Below, piece by piece: positions 44,359-53,102 of a stretch of 64,000 nucleotides of DNA. The notes under the pieces were generated by a model, which had not been told where the DNA came from, ran no database searches, and saw only the letters and a list, made by a program, of their open reading frames with translations. Position 1 is the first letter of the stretch; each line of letters starts with the position of its first letter. The stretch is from an uncultured Chlamydia sp. Lineage in GTDB: Bacteria; Chlamydiota; Chlamydiia; Chlamydiales; Simkaniaceae. The stretch lies in contig CAMGYI010000001.1 of assembly GCA_946127115.1 (NCBI GenBank), forward strand, positions 726,857 through 790,856, given 5' to 3'. The position numbers and the translations under genes were made by a program.

Positions 44359-46836
44359 TTATACTTGTCCTAAAAGTGATCGTATTTCACCTTCCAGACC
44401 ACCAGCTACTGCTTGATAAACATTTTTATTTATCGCACCTTCCTCCTTAGCCAAGGTTTGAAATTCAGATGTGAGGTGTTGCATTCCACGTGTTAGATCA
44501 TCGCTTGATACATTAAGTTGATTCATTGATGCCATCAACTCTTGAAGCCTCTCATACATCTCTCCTTGGTCGATTTTGAAAGCGCCGTTCTCAATTGAGG
44601 CAGTTCCACCCACCATAAGGGCGCCTTTTTGCATTGAACTTGCAAGCTCAGTGAGCATTGCTGAGTTGCTTTCTAAAGATTCAGCCACTTTAGGGAAAAA
44701 CTTTTGCACACCTGATGAAATTACATTATCGATACCTGCAGCTCCCTGAGCAGCCAATCCTATTCCGCCAGCACCGGCCAAAACAGCACCAATAATATCA
44801 ACCATAAGCGCGATCCACTTTGCCCACTTTTCTTTTTCCTTTGGATCTTTGATTGAAGCTTCCGCAATATCAAACCCAAAGTTTGTATCCATAATAGAAG
44901 CTCCTACCCCTGAAAGGGCTGAGTAACCAGCTCGTGGTGAGGCCAATAATTTCGCTATTTGTTTAAGGGCACTTGTCATCTTTTCTGTGGTCGACTTTGT
45001 GGCAGTAGCAGCAGTATTAGCCGCATTTTCTGCTCCATTAACAGTCTCATCAGCAATTGTTTGACCAGCATTGTCTGCACTTTCTGCAGTTGAGTCTGCA
45101 GCTTCCTTTGCAGCATTTACGGCAGCATCTACTACTTCGTCTGCAGCAACATCACCAATGGCCCCAAGAGCACCAACCCCAAGAGAACAAACTGTAACAA
45201 TTACAATCGTAATAACATCCGCGATGACTTTATCTACAGCTGAATTCCCCAATGATTTAGCAATCGCATTGGTCATATCAGTAAGAGCACCTGACGCTGA
45301 AAGAACAAAGAGAACCGTCATAAAAGCTGCTAGGTAGAATTGTCCAGTAAGGGCTGCTGCAACAATCATTACAACCATCACAACCTGGAGCACGGTTTGA
45401 AGCTCTGGGTTCTCAATAACCGTCTTCCAAACATCCCCTGCTTTTTTCATATCATCTACACAATTTGCATTGCTCTTACCCTGAATCACATCGACAAGAG
45501 CATGGAATGACTCAAAAACAGTTACAGCAAGTGCTTTTACGGTATCAACGACGAGTTTGACCATATCCTGCATGTCTTTACCAAACTGGGTACCCATAAA
45601 CAATAGGTTAGCTCCTCCAGTCAGATAGGTAAGCACAACATCTACTAGAATCTTTTCAAAGGCTTCCCCGATATTCCCTTCTTTAAAGTCTTTAATAATC
45701 GATTTAAATTCGTCTGCAATCCCTTCAAAAACAGATACGGGATCCGTAAAAATTTTGACAATTGCCTTAAAAAGATCTTCAAAAAAACCAAGTAAGCCGC
45801 TGTGATGCTCACTGTCGTGAACCTTTTTAAGCTGCTTATCGATCTTAGTTTCTTGCGCCGTCATTTGCATGATATTAGCATTATTCATGAGCTGGTTACG
45901 AGAAGTTGATTGCTGGTTATTTGCAACACCCATCTGCATCATAACATTCATGAGAGCCTGCATCTGAACAACAGCGTTACCACCACCATTAATGATCTCA
46001 ATAGTAATTTGAATGAATTGAATCTGAAGAGTTAAATCAGCAACCCGATTCTTAACCATCTGAGACATATTATTGAGTGCAAGAGAGAACATTCCAGGGG
46101 TAGACGCAGCAGTTCCGACTAGTTTCTCAACGTCGCTATTAGCCCCATTTTTAAAATCATTCCAGTCATTTGGATCCCACCATTGGAAGCTAATAAACCT
46201 ATCCCACCCAGACTCATTTTTCCAGTGCTGTTCGTTGTCCCAAGCATTTTGAGCCTGTGCTGCTTCTGCTGCAGCTTGTTTCCCTTTTGTAGAATCTTTT
46301 CCATAAATAGCTTCGAGATCAGCCATTAATTTCTGGAAGTTTGAATTATTCGGATTATCTTGGTAGTTTTTCCAATCTCTAGCAAAATTATCCCACAGTG
46401 CTTCTTCTTTTTGAGCTGCTATAAGCTCGTCTTGAAGAACCTGCTGTTCTTGCTGAAGTTCGCTCGCAAGAGTGTTTTGAGCTTTATTTTGAAGAAGTGA
46501 CATCATTTCAGCAGACTCTGCGATCGCATTTTTTCCAGCTGTTCCAGGAGCCTTAGAGGTGCCTACTCCAGCGGTCGTTTTAGTACTTAATTGCTCTAGA
46601 TTGAAATCTTGCTTAGATTGTGTTTTTTGTAATTCTTCAGATTCATCTTCAGAGAGGATGAATGAAAGAATTGAATAATCATCAGCCGCCCCTGAGGGTG
46701 CCTGAAGGGCACTTAGAAGAGCTGTTGTTGAAACCCCCACCGAAGCTAGATGAGCCGCGCCTTTAGAGGTTGCTCCTTCTGATCGTAGCCCCTGAACTTT
46801 TTCGTTCTGATCCTGAGTATTTACTTGTGTTGACAT
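44359..46836 (-). CDS. putative type III secretion major translocator (SctE; YopB/SipB/CopB-like), enlarged
   Basis: 825 residues. The central hydrophobic hairpin expected of pore-forming translocators is clear: LQVVMVVMIVAAALTGQFYLAAFMTVLFVLSA at ~480-515 and VITIVIVTVCSLGVGALGAI at ~540-560, with a third Gly/Ala-rich stretch (IIGAVLAGAGGIGLAAQGAAG) later. The N-terminal ~230 residues are polar (MSTQVNTQDQNEKVQ start) with coiled coil (ELQQEQQVLQDELIAAQKEE, in part). CopB of Chlamydia is about 490 residues, so this protein is much longer, mostly N-terminally and in an Ala-rich linker (DVAADEVVDAAVNAAKEAAD). It would insert in host membranes on contact. Confidence 0.8.
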   Translation of the reverse strand: MSTQVNTQDQNEKVQGLRSEGATSKGAAHLASVGVSTTALLSALQAPSGAADDYSILSFILSEDESEELQKTQSKQDFNLEQLSTKTTAGVGTSKAPGTAGKNAIAESAEMMSLLQNKAQNTLASELQQEQQVLQDELIAAQKEEALWDNFARDWKNYQDNPNNSNFQKLMADLEAIYGKDSTKGKQAAAEAAQAQNAWDNEQHWKNESGWDRFISFQWWDPNDWNDFKNGANSDVEKLVGTAASTPGMFSLALNNMSQMVKNRVADLTLQIQFIQITIEIINGGGNAVVQMQALMNVMMQMGVANNQQSTSRNQLMNNANIMQMTAQETKIDKQLKKVHDSEHHSGLLGFFEDLFKAIVKIFTDPVSVFEGIADEFKSIIKDFKEGNIGEAFEKILVDVVLTYLTGGANLLFMGTQFGKDMQDMVKLVVDTVKALAVTVFESFHALVDVIQGKSNANCVDDMKKAGDVWKTVIENPELQTVLQVVMVVMIVAAALTGQFYLAAFMTVLFVLSASGALTDMTNAIAKSLGNSAVDKVIADVITIVIVTVCSLGVGALGAIGDVAADEVVDAAVNAAKEAADSTAESADNAGQTIADETVNGAENAANTAATATKSTTEKMTSALKQIAKLLASPRAGYSALSGVGASIMDTNFGFDIAEASIKDPKEKEKWAKWIALMVDIIGAVLAGAGGIGLAAQGAAGIDNVISSGVQKFFPKVAESLESNSAMLTELASSMQKGALMVGGTASIENGAFKIDQGEMYERLQELMASMNQLNVSSDDLTRGMQHLTSEFQTLAKEEGAINKNVYQAVAGGLEGEIRSLLGQV

Positions 46837-46861
46837 ATTAAAACCTTATTACTATTTCTTA

Positions 46862-47320
46862 TTACAATGAGTTTTGCAGCAGGCTGACAATAATCTGCAT
46901 CAGCTGTGCCATAAGCCCTGCTGCTGTTGTCGCTTGGTTGGCATCGTTACCTTGTGCAGACATTTGTGATGTCTGTTGCTGTGCAGTTGTTTGTACTTGG
47001 TTAATTGCATTATCCCATTCTTTTTGAGTGACCTGCATCTTCATTCCCAGTTTCTGAATCTGGTAGGAAATGCTCTTTGAGGTCCATTTCTTGTACCCAC
47101 CTGTTCCATTAATGTGCCCATTTAAACTCTTAATGATTTTATTTAGGCTGCTGTTCTCTAGGTCATAGAGTGCCATAAGCTTTTCAGAGATCACATTATT
47201 TAACCGAGCAGTAGCTGTTTGAGCAGAGTCAATAACCTGCACCCAAGAAACTGATGCTTCAGTAATGTAGTTTGCAACGTGATCAATATTTGCCGTGAAT
47301 GGTCCGTTTGGATCTGACAT
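46862..47320 (-). CDS. hypothetical protein in the translocon operon (152 residues)
   Basis: Not recognised. It is helical and Gln/Asn-rich, with a hydrophobic C-terminus (GLMAQLMQIIVSLLQNSL) like that of needle- or filament-type secreted subunits. The only Cys-free, Lys/Trp region is GGYKKWTSKSISYQIQKLGMKMQV. It starts with MSDPNGPFTANID. The spacing of 12 bases after the 258-residue gene and 25 before the SctE-like gene shows a shared transcript. In layout it sits where sseB/espA (filament) or CT577 would be. Confidence 0.72.
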   Translation of the reverse strand: MSDPNGPFTANIDHVANYITEASVSWVQVIDSAQTATARLNNVISEKLMALYDLENSSLNKIIKSLNGHINGTGGYKKWTSKSISYQIQKLGMKMQVTQKEWDNAINQVQTTAQQQTSQMSAQGNDANQATTAAGLMAQLMQIIVSLLQNSL

Positions 47321-47332
47321 ATTATTTACTCC

Positions 47333-48109
47333 TTAGTTTCCAGCACTTTGAGATGCAGTCACAGATGCTTTCTCAACATTTACAACGTTCTGAGCGATAT
47401 CATGTCCTGTTGCTGTGTACTGTTGGTAGTTTTCGTTCGCGATTTTTGCTTCAGATTGAAGATACGCTGTTTCACTTTGCGCTTGGTTTTGCGCTCCATT
47501 AATATCTTGCATAATTGCAGAGTTAGTCGCATTCCCAGTCACCCCTGAAGAGCTAGTACTAGCCATTTTCCACGAATTTTCCCAATAGGTCGCAAGAGTC
47601 CCTTTGTTACTTGTATGATCTGTAATGTTTTCAAGCTGACCCTGAATATTTGTTCCCATTGTACCAAATGGATCTCCGATACCGAGTACCTTTGCCGATG
47701 CTGCTGTCTTTGCTAAGAATGATGAATAATCATTCATAGCCTTGATTGCCTTCTGAGCATAAGCTTGATCCTCCGCAGTCTTAGTAGTAGGATCAGTGGT
47801 TTTATTCGCTCCAACTGATTGGTACTGGTCAGAAATATAGTTAGTCATGTCTAAAGAATACGTTGCAGCCTTCTGACCATTGGCAATATTACCCTGCGTA
47901 TACTCCAGGTTGTACTTCTGGATAAAAGGCATCAATTTTTGAATAATTTCGTTAAGCGCGATTCCCGCCACGTCATGATTATGAGGATGCTTCGAGTTAT
48001 CTAGCTCCTTGAGAATATTTGTAAGAAGCTCTTGGTACTCATTACTAAAAGTTGCTTGGCTTGGAATCTTTTCAAATGTAGGCGCCTGTGGTTCAGGTAT
48101 TGTTGACAT
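47333..48109 (-). CDS. hypothetical protein, first gene of the translocon operon (258 residues)
   Basis: Not recognised. Polar, Ala/Gln/Asn/Thr-rich and predicted helical, with no membrane segment or Cys. It starts with MSTIPEPQAPTFEKIP, a type III signal-like N-terminus similar in style to the other three genes of the operon. A GGGG 9 bases before the ATG may serve as a ribosome-binding site. It may be a hydrophilic translocator or tip protein; this is inferred from its position and composition only. Confidence 0.72.
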   Translation of the reverse strand: MSTIPEPQAPTFEKIPSQATFSNEYQELLTNILKELDNSKHPHNHDVAGIALNEIIQKLMPFIQKYNLEYTQGNIANGQKAATYSLDMTNYISDQYQSVGANKTTDPTTKTAEDQAYAQKAIKAMNDYSSFLAKTAASAKVLGIGDPFGTMGTNIQGQLENITDHTSNKGTLATYWENSWKMASTSSSGVTGNATNSAIMQDINGAQNQAQSETAYLQSEAKIANENYQQYTATGHDIAQNVVNVEKASVTASQSAGN

Positions 48110-48689
48110 AAATTATTACCCCTAATTTATTAATTTATTCGCTTCTTAAAACCAGATGCTTCGAAGCGATCCATATTATTAATAAGAGGTAACGGCAAAA
48201 ATGAAAGCCTTCTCGAGCAAGCAATAGCGAAAGTTATGGAAATGATGTCCACAAAGAATAACTTCCCTTCTTGCATCCACTATCGAGCAGTGGATATTAC
48301 CCCGTATTATTTTTATTATATAATTATTTTGGAGCAAAACATTTTTTTGCCCCACTTTACCTAAAACTTGGATACATATGAGAATGGATCCTTATCCAAG
48401 ATTAAGGTAAAACCTTATTTGGTATTAATGTACGGCTTCAAGATCTGAAGTACTAGGTACTTCTTTAGAGGATGCCTTCTCAAAAATGAGACTGACGATT
48501 TAAGGAAACTCCTTTTAGGATCCAAATCTCATAAAGTTGTTCGAGCACTTTTTACACGCTCTTTTATAATGAACGGATCTCTCCTCTAGGTTAATGTTAA
48601 CACAATTATATTTATAATCAAACTTTTATTAAAAAGAACAACATAACCATGTTAATATAAGTTAATTAATAAATATAATCGAAACTGAT

Positions 48690-48732
48690 AGGATTATTCG
48701 AAATAATATATTTACATTATCTTAATAATCCT
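48690..48732. promoter_or_regulatory. 9-bp inverted repeat overlapping a promoter (operator candidate)
   Basis: AGGATTATT (48690-48698) and its exact complement AATAATCCT (48724-48732) are separated by 25 bases. The right arm lies in the spacer of the promoter at 48711-48739 and the left arm just upstream of the -35. A dimeric repressor or activator binding both arms would control that promoter. Confidence 0.45.
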
Positions 48733-48739
48733 CTATAAT
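48711..48739 (+). promoter_or_regulatory. near-consensus promoter of the 128-residue gene
   Basis: TTTACA (48711-48716), 17-base spacer, perfect TATAAT (48734-48739). The predicted start near 48746 leaves an about 100-base leader before the ATG at 48848. Confidence 0.6.
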
Positions 48740-48847
48740 AAGGCTAGCCATGAACAGGCAGTCAATTAGTAATTAATCCTTTTATGTTTATTTTTTAACA
48801 CTTACTTATCCTATTAATATTTAGTAATATAATAAACAAGAGACTAA

Positions 48848-49234
48848 ATGAAAGACATTACATGTATCAATCATGCGGCTGCGGATACTCTCTTACCTAA
48901 GGAGAGTCTACAAGCATCCATTCAAACAATTATAAATAAGTCGCTTAAGAAATTAACGACTGTGAAAGAAGCCTTTAAAAGCGAATCATATATTGAGGCA
49001 ATTAGCGCCTGGTCAAGCCTTCGCGATAAAGGACTCATCACGAAACTCACCCAATATGCATCGGCTGAATATAAAGACGAATTCAGACCAGTTCAACATG
49101 ACCTATTTAACATGCTTTCTACTCACGTAGAAAAGCTGATGAACCAGAATCCCACAATGTGTCGGGTAAAGTTCGTAGAAAAATTACTAGAATCTCTCTA
49201 TTTGACAATATCACAACCATGTTGGGATCAATGA
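48848..49234 (+). CDS. hypothetical protein divergent from the translocon operon (128 residues)
   Basis: Not recognised. It is helical, with Lys-, Ser- and Leu-rich amphipathic segments (SIQTIINKSLKKLTTVKEAFKS and FNMLSTHVEKLMNQN), three Cys and no membrane segment. Size, helicity and place next to translocator genes would fit a type III chaperone, but no TPR pattern (as in LcrH/SycD) is visible. The ATG follows AAGAGA. Its stop is 1 base from the 3' end of the opposite rmlA gene. Confidence 0.7.
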   Translation: MKDITCINHAAADTLLPKESLQASIQTIINKSLKKLTTVKEAFKSESYIEAISAWSSLRDKGLITKLTQYASAEYKDEFRPVQHDLFNMLSTHVEKLMNQNPTMCRVKFVEKLLESLYLTISQPCWDQ

Positions 49235-49235
49235 T

Positions 49236-50126
49236 TCATTGTTGTCGACCCAGGACTTTTTTATTAGCTTCTAAAAGTGCCAACAGATACTTCCCATAAT
49301 CACTGTTAATCAGTGACTTAGCAAGAGACTCGAGTTCTAGATCTCCAATCCACTTATTTTGATAAGCAATTTCTTCAATACATCCCACCTGGATCCCCTG
49401 CCGCTCCTGAATTACCTGTATATAGTTAGAGGCTTGGTGAAGAGCCTCAAAGGTCCCTGTATCGAGCCAGGCAAAGCCTCGGTCAAATAGGTGAACTCTC
49501 AAAGCACCCTGTTCAAGATAGGACCGGTTGAGGTCGGTAATCTCCAGCTCGCCACGAGCCGAGGAAGTAAGTCTCTTCGCTAAAGAGACCACCTGGCCGT
49601 CATAAAAATAGAGCCCCGTGACGGCATAGGAGGAAGGGGCAGGATTAGGCTTCTCAATGAGATCAGATACCCTGTCCCCCTTAAATGTAATCACTCCATA
49701 ACGCTCAGGATCCTTCACCTGATAGCCAAAGATAACCGCCCCTGATTCAAGTTGACCACAGCTCTTGAGTAGAGAAGACAAATGATCTCCATAAAAGATA
49801 TTGTCCCCAAGGATGAGAGCCACATTCTCCCCATTAATAAAAGGCTCACCGATGATCAAAGCTTCAGCTATCCCGCGAGGTTCCTTCTGCACAGCATAGG
49901 AAAGAGAGAGCCCTAATCGAGATCCGTCCCCAAATAGAGTCTCAAAACGGGGTAAGTCATGAAGTGTAGAGATGATCATGATGTCTCGTATCCCAGCCAG
50001 CATTAAAACTGAAAGGGGATAGTAAATCATCGGCTTATCGTAAACAGGGAGAAGTTGTTTACTTGTGGCAAGTGTCAAGGGGTGAAGGCGTGTGCCTAGC
50101 CCCCCAGCCAAAATGATCCCTTTCAT
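49236..50126 (-). CDS. rmlA: glucose-1-phosphate thymidylyltransferase
   Basis: Makes dTDP-glucose from dTTP and glucose-1-phosphate, the first step to dTDP-rhamnose and related sugars. 296 residues with the nucleotide-binding start [32 protein letters not shown] (in parts), [26 protein letters not shown] and [15 protein letters not shown], all typical of RmlA. No rmlB, C or D is nearby. It is 1 base after hpt and convergent with the small gene at 48848. Confidence 0.96.
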   Translation of the reverse strand: MKGIILAGGLGTRLHPLTLATSKQLLPVYDKPMIYYPLSVLMLAGIRDIMIISTLHDLPRFETLFGDGSRLGLSLSYAVQKEPRGIAEALIIGEPFINGENVALILGDNIFYGDHLSSLLKSCGQLESGAVIFGYQVKDPERYGVITFKGDRVSDLIEKPNPAPSSYAVTGLYFYDGQVVSLAKRLTSSARGELEITDLNRSYLEQGALRVHLFDRGFAWLDTGTFEALHQASNYIQVIQERQGIQVGCIEEIAYQNKWIGDLELESLAKSLINSDYGKYLLALLEANKKVLGRQQ

Positions 50127-50127
50127 C

Positions 50128-50688
50128 TCACATCTCTATTGAATAGATATCGGGAAGGCCCCGATAATATTCTTTGTAGCCCAAACCATACCCAACAACA
50201 AATCGATCTTCAATATCAAAAAGAGAAATATCAGGACGATAATTGGTATTATGAGGAACATCTTTGGAAAGCAATACGAGAGATTGGAAAGATGCTGGCT
50301 TTTTATCTTGAATTTTTCGAGATAGCTCTGCCAGGGGTTCTCCTGCGTCAAAAATATCATCGACCAAGAGAACATGTTTCCCTTTAATCTCTAAGGAGTC
50401 AACATCCATGACTTCTTGTTCCCCCTTAACAATGCTCCCCTCTCCATAGCTTGCAGCTTGGACCGCTTCTAACCGGATGGGAAGATGAGTACGGCGGAGG
50501 AGATCACCAACTAGAATAAAAGAACCCTTTAGTATCATCACAATAGTAAGCTCGTCGGTAGAATAATGCTTTTCAAGCATGCGCGCGGTTCTTTCCAGGC
50601 GTTCCTCAATTTCTTGAGAGCTAATGAGAAGTTGCAGTTGCAGTTCGTTACCCAGAGGTTGTCTCTTCTGTATGAGTTTTTGATTCAT
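50128..50688 (-). CDS. hpt: hypoxanthine phosphoribosyltransferase
   Basis: Purine salvage: hypoxanthine/guanine + PRPP to IMP/GMP. ~186 residues with [18 protein letters not shown], the PRPP loop [15 protein letters not shown] (D-D/E-I-x-D-x-G), and the C-terminal [20 protein letters not shown]. The start is uncertain: the ATG at 50688 has no Shine-Dalgarno, whereas a TTG at 50697 has AGGAAGGA 7 bases before it. Either way it overlaps accC by 40-50 bases in another frame. Confidence 0.95.
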   Translation of the reverse strand: MNQKLIQKRQPLGNELQLQLLISSQEIEERLERTARMLEKHYSTDELTIVMILKGSFILVGDLLRRTHLPIRLEAVQAASYGEGSIVKGEQEVMDVDSLEIKGKHVLLVDDIFDAGEPLAELSRKIQDKKPASFQSLVLLSKDVPHNTNYRPDISLFDIEDRFVVGYGLGYKEYYRGLPDIYSIEM

Positions 50689-52048
50689 CGTGTACAAAGT
50701 TGCATCCTTCCTCAATTAGGGTGTCGATAAACGCTAGGTTATATCCCTTTCCTGATAAGAAGGTGGGGTTATGAAGCATATATTGGTGAAACGGGATAGT
50801 AGAATCAACGCCGCCGATATGAAATTCACGAAGAGCCCGTTTCGCAATTTCGATAGCATCGGCGCGGTCTTTTCCCTTGACGATGAGCTTTGCAATCATC
50901 GAATCATAAAAAGGAGGAATCCGGTACCCAGAATAACAGGCGCTATCAACACGCACATTAGCTCCACCAGAAGGAATATAATATTCTAAAAGTCCAGGAG
51001 ACGGTGTGAAATTATTCGCGGGATCCTCGGCATTAATCCGGAATTCAAAGACATGGCCTTTCATCTGAATATTCTTTTGTTTGTATAAGAGCCTTTCTCC
51101 CATTGCCATCTTAATCTGTTCTTTCACAAGATCGATTCCCGTCAGTTCTTCCGTCACAGTATGTTCTACTTGAATGCGGGTATTGACCTCCATAAAAAAG
51201 AAGTTCTTTTTTTCATCAAGGAGGAACTCAACAGTTCCCACAGTGTGATACTTTGCAGCTTTTACTAAATGTACTGCCGCTTCCCCAATTTTTTTTCGCA
51301 AATGTGGAGTCAAAACAGGGCTTGGTGTCTCTTCAATCAGTTTTTGCCTTCTTCTTTGAATGGTGCAATCTCTTTCCCCTAAATGCACATAATTTCCATG
51401 TGAGTCACCAAGAATCTGCACTTCAATATGACGGGGATTAAAAATCATTCTTTCTAAATAAATATCGGGATTCCCAAAGGAAACCTCTGCTTCAGCACGA
51501 GCTGCTGCAAATTGACGGACAAAATCATCAGAATCTTGAGCAATCCGAATCCCCTTTCCACCACCACCGGCTGTCGCCTTGATGAAGACAGGGAATCCAA
51601 TTTTCTTGGCTTCTTTAAGAGCCTCGTCAACCGTTTCTACAATTCCATTGGACCCAGGAATAATAGGACAGCGTACGCTCTTTGCAATGCTTTTAGCTTG
51701 CGCTTTGTCGCCGAGCATCGCAATCGTCTTTGCCGAAGGGCCAATAAAGGTAATTCCACAACTTTCACAAATCGATGCAAAGTTAGCATTTTCACTCAGG
51801 AAACCATACCCTGGATGGATTGCATCGGCACCAGAAATCTCACAAGCCGATAAGATATGGGGAATTTTAAGATAGGATTGGCTCGGAGGCGCATCTCCAA
51901 TACAAATAGCTTCATCAGCATGGAGTACATGAAGAGCTTCCGCATCGGCTTTGGAATAAACAGCAACCGTTTGAAGACCAAGGTCGTGACACGCTTGAAT
52001 GATTCGAACCGCTATTTCACCCCTGTTTGCAACTAGAACTTTTTTCAT
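50648..52048 (-). CDS. accC: acetyl-CoA carboxylase, biotin carboxylase subunit
   Basis: ATP-dependent carboxylation of the biotin on AccB, first step of fatty acid synthesis. 466 residues: KVLVANRGEIAVRIIQACHDLG, HPGYGFLSENANFA, the Gly-rich ATP loop KATAGGGGKGIR, EVNTRIQVEHTVTEELTGIDLV and FRINAEDP. It is 15-20 residues longer than E. coli AccC at the C-terminus. The accC start follows the accB stop by two bases. Confidence 0.97.
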   Translation of the reverse strand: MKKVLVANRGEIAVRIIQACHDLGLQTVAVYSKADAEALHVLHADEAICIGDAPPSQSYLKIPHILSACEISGADAIHPGYGFLSENANFASICESCGITFIGPSAKTIAMLGDKAQAKSIAKSVRCPIIPGSNGIVETVDEALKEAKKIGFPVFIKATAGGGGKGIRIAQDSDDFVRQFAAARAEAEVSFGNPDIYLERMIFNPRHIEVQILGDSHGNYVHLGERDCTIQRRRQKLIEETPSPVLTPHLRKKIGEAAVHLVKAAKYHTVGTVEFLLDEKKNFFFMEVNTRIQVEHTVTEELTGIDLVKEQIKMAMGERLLYKQKNIQMKGHVFEFRINAEDPANNFTPSPGLLEYYIPSGGANVRVDSACYSGYRIPPFYDSMIAKLIVKGKDRADAIEIAKRALREFHIGGVDSTIPFHQYMLHNPTFLSGKGYNLAFIDTLIEEGCNFVHDESKTHTEETTSG

Positions 52049-52050
52049 GA

Positions 52051-52518
52051 CTAACTTATGGTAAGAAGTTTCGTTCCAAACTCTACAGGATCAGCATTGA
52101 CTAAGAAAACTTCTTTTACAATACCACTCTTTCCAGCTTTTACCTCGTTCATCACCTTCATTGCTTCGATGATACAAACGATAGTATCTTCATTCACACT
52201 GTCCCCTACCTTGACAAATGGTTCGTCATCTGGGGACGGGGACGCATAGTATGTCCCTACCATTGGAGAGGTTAATGCGTCATTTCCCTTGGACTCAATT
52301 TTTTCCGGTTCTTTTGCTGTTTCAGGAAAGACCCTACTCTCCTGAGTATCTAAACGAGGCGCTGCCATCACTGACGCGTGCGTAGAACACGGAGCAACTT
52401 CAAAGTCGCTTCCCCTTTCAAGTTCTAGCTCGAAACCACTTTTTTCCTTCAAGATCACTTTCGTCATCCCTTTGTCTTCCATGGCTTCCATAAGCTCTTT
52501 AATTTTCTCTAAATCCAC
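52051..52518 (-). CDS. accB: biotin carboxyl carrier protein of acetyl-CoA carboxylase
   Basis: 155 residues: an N-terminal helical region (DLEKIKELMEAMEDKGMTKVILKEK, in pieces), a Pro/Glu linker, and the biotinyl domain beginning SPMVGTYYASPSPDD with the attachment Lys in EAMKVMNEV (the usual EAMKxxN). The GTG at 52518 is chosen: a GGAG lies ~8 bases before it and it gives the family N-terminus 17 bases after the efp stop. The open frame further upstream runs into efp and is unrelated. Confidence 0.94.
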   Translation of the reverse strand: MDLEKIKELMEAMEDKGMTKVILKEKSGFELELERGSDFEVAPCSTHASVMAAPRLDTQESRVFPETAKEPEKIESKGNDALTSPMVGTYYASPSPDDEPFVKVGDSVNEDTIVCIIEAMKVMNEVKAGKSGIVKEVFLVNADPVEFGTKLLTIS

Positions 52519-52534
52519 AGCCCACTCCAAACAA

Positions 52535-53095
52535 TTAGATTCTCTGTACGAACTCACCAAGATGAGTATCGACTTTAATGATGTCCCCCACTTCAATAAA
52601 AAGCGGCACTTCTACTTTTGCTCCTGTCTCTAAAATTCCATACTTACTCGCGCTCGCAACAGAAACCTTGGATTTTATATCTTCAAGCTTTACGACCATC
52701 AGTTCTAAAAACTGAGGCAGTTCTATCGAAAAGATCGTCTCTCCATAAAACATTGCTCGTATCTGTATTCCTTCTTTCAGATAGTTGACCTTATCTCCAA
52801 CAACATCGGTTGCGACAAGAACTTCATCAAGCTCATCAATATCCAAAAACAGGTAGTCTTTCATGTCTAAGTAAAGAAACTCCAATCGTCTCTCACTTAA
52901 GTTTACCTCATCGATCTCTTGATCCACTTTAAAGTTTTTCTCAATGACCTCATCAGACATGAGGTCCTTGAGTTTCGTTTTAATAAACGGGACACCCTTT
53001 GCAATGGTGACTTTTACACTTGTCTCCACTCGATAGATTTTCCCATCGAGTGATAGTGTCGTTCCAGGTGAAATTTGATTACTTGTAGTCGCCAT
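52535..53095 (-). CDS. efp: elongation factor P, chlamydial Efp1 type
   Basis: Ribosome factor easing Pro-Pro stalling. 186 residues with three EF-P domains. The lysine loop reads KVTIAKGVPFIK, where canonical EF-P has PGKG; the tip Lys (~33) is retained. The remaining sequence (EKNFKVDQEIDEV, FSIELPQFLELMV, GDIIKVDTHLGEFVQR) closely follows what I recall of C. trachomatis Efp1 (CT122), the more divergent of two EF-Ps there. Context rpe-(HAD-yvcK)-efp-accB-accC agrees. The ATG at 53095 is preferred over the TTG at 53110. Confidence 0.92.
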   Translation of the reverse strand: MATTSNQISPGTTLSLDGKIYRVETSVKVTIAKGVPFIKTKLKDLMSDEVIEKNFKVDQEIDEVNLSERRLEFLYLDMKDYLFLDIDELDEVLVATDVVGDKVNYLKEGIQIRAMFYGETIFSIELPQFLELMVVKLEDIKSKVSVASASKYGILETGAKVEVPLFIEVGDIIKVDTHLGEFVQRI

Positions 53096-53102
53096 TTGTG
53101 TG

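Larger units (their letters stand above)
48110..48847. other. long AT-rich divergent intergenic region
   Basis: 738 bases between the translocon operon (minus) and the small gene at 48848 (plus), without an ORF worth calling. The right half (about 48590-48840) is extremely AT-rich. It contains the promoter and inverted repeat listed separately. No convincing promoter pair for the minus-strand operon was found. Confidence 0.6.
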
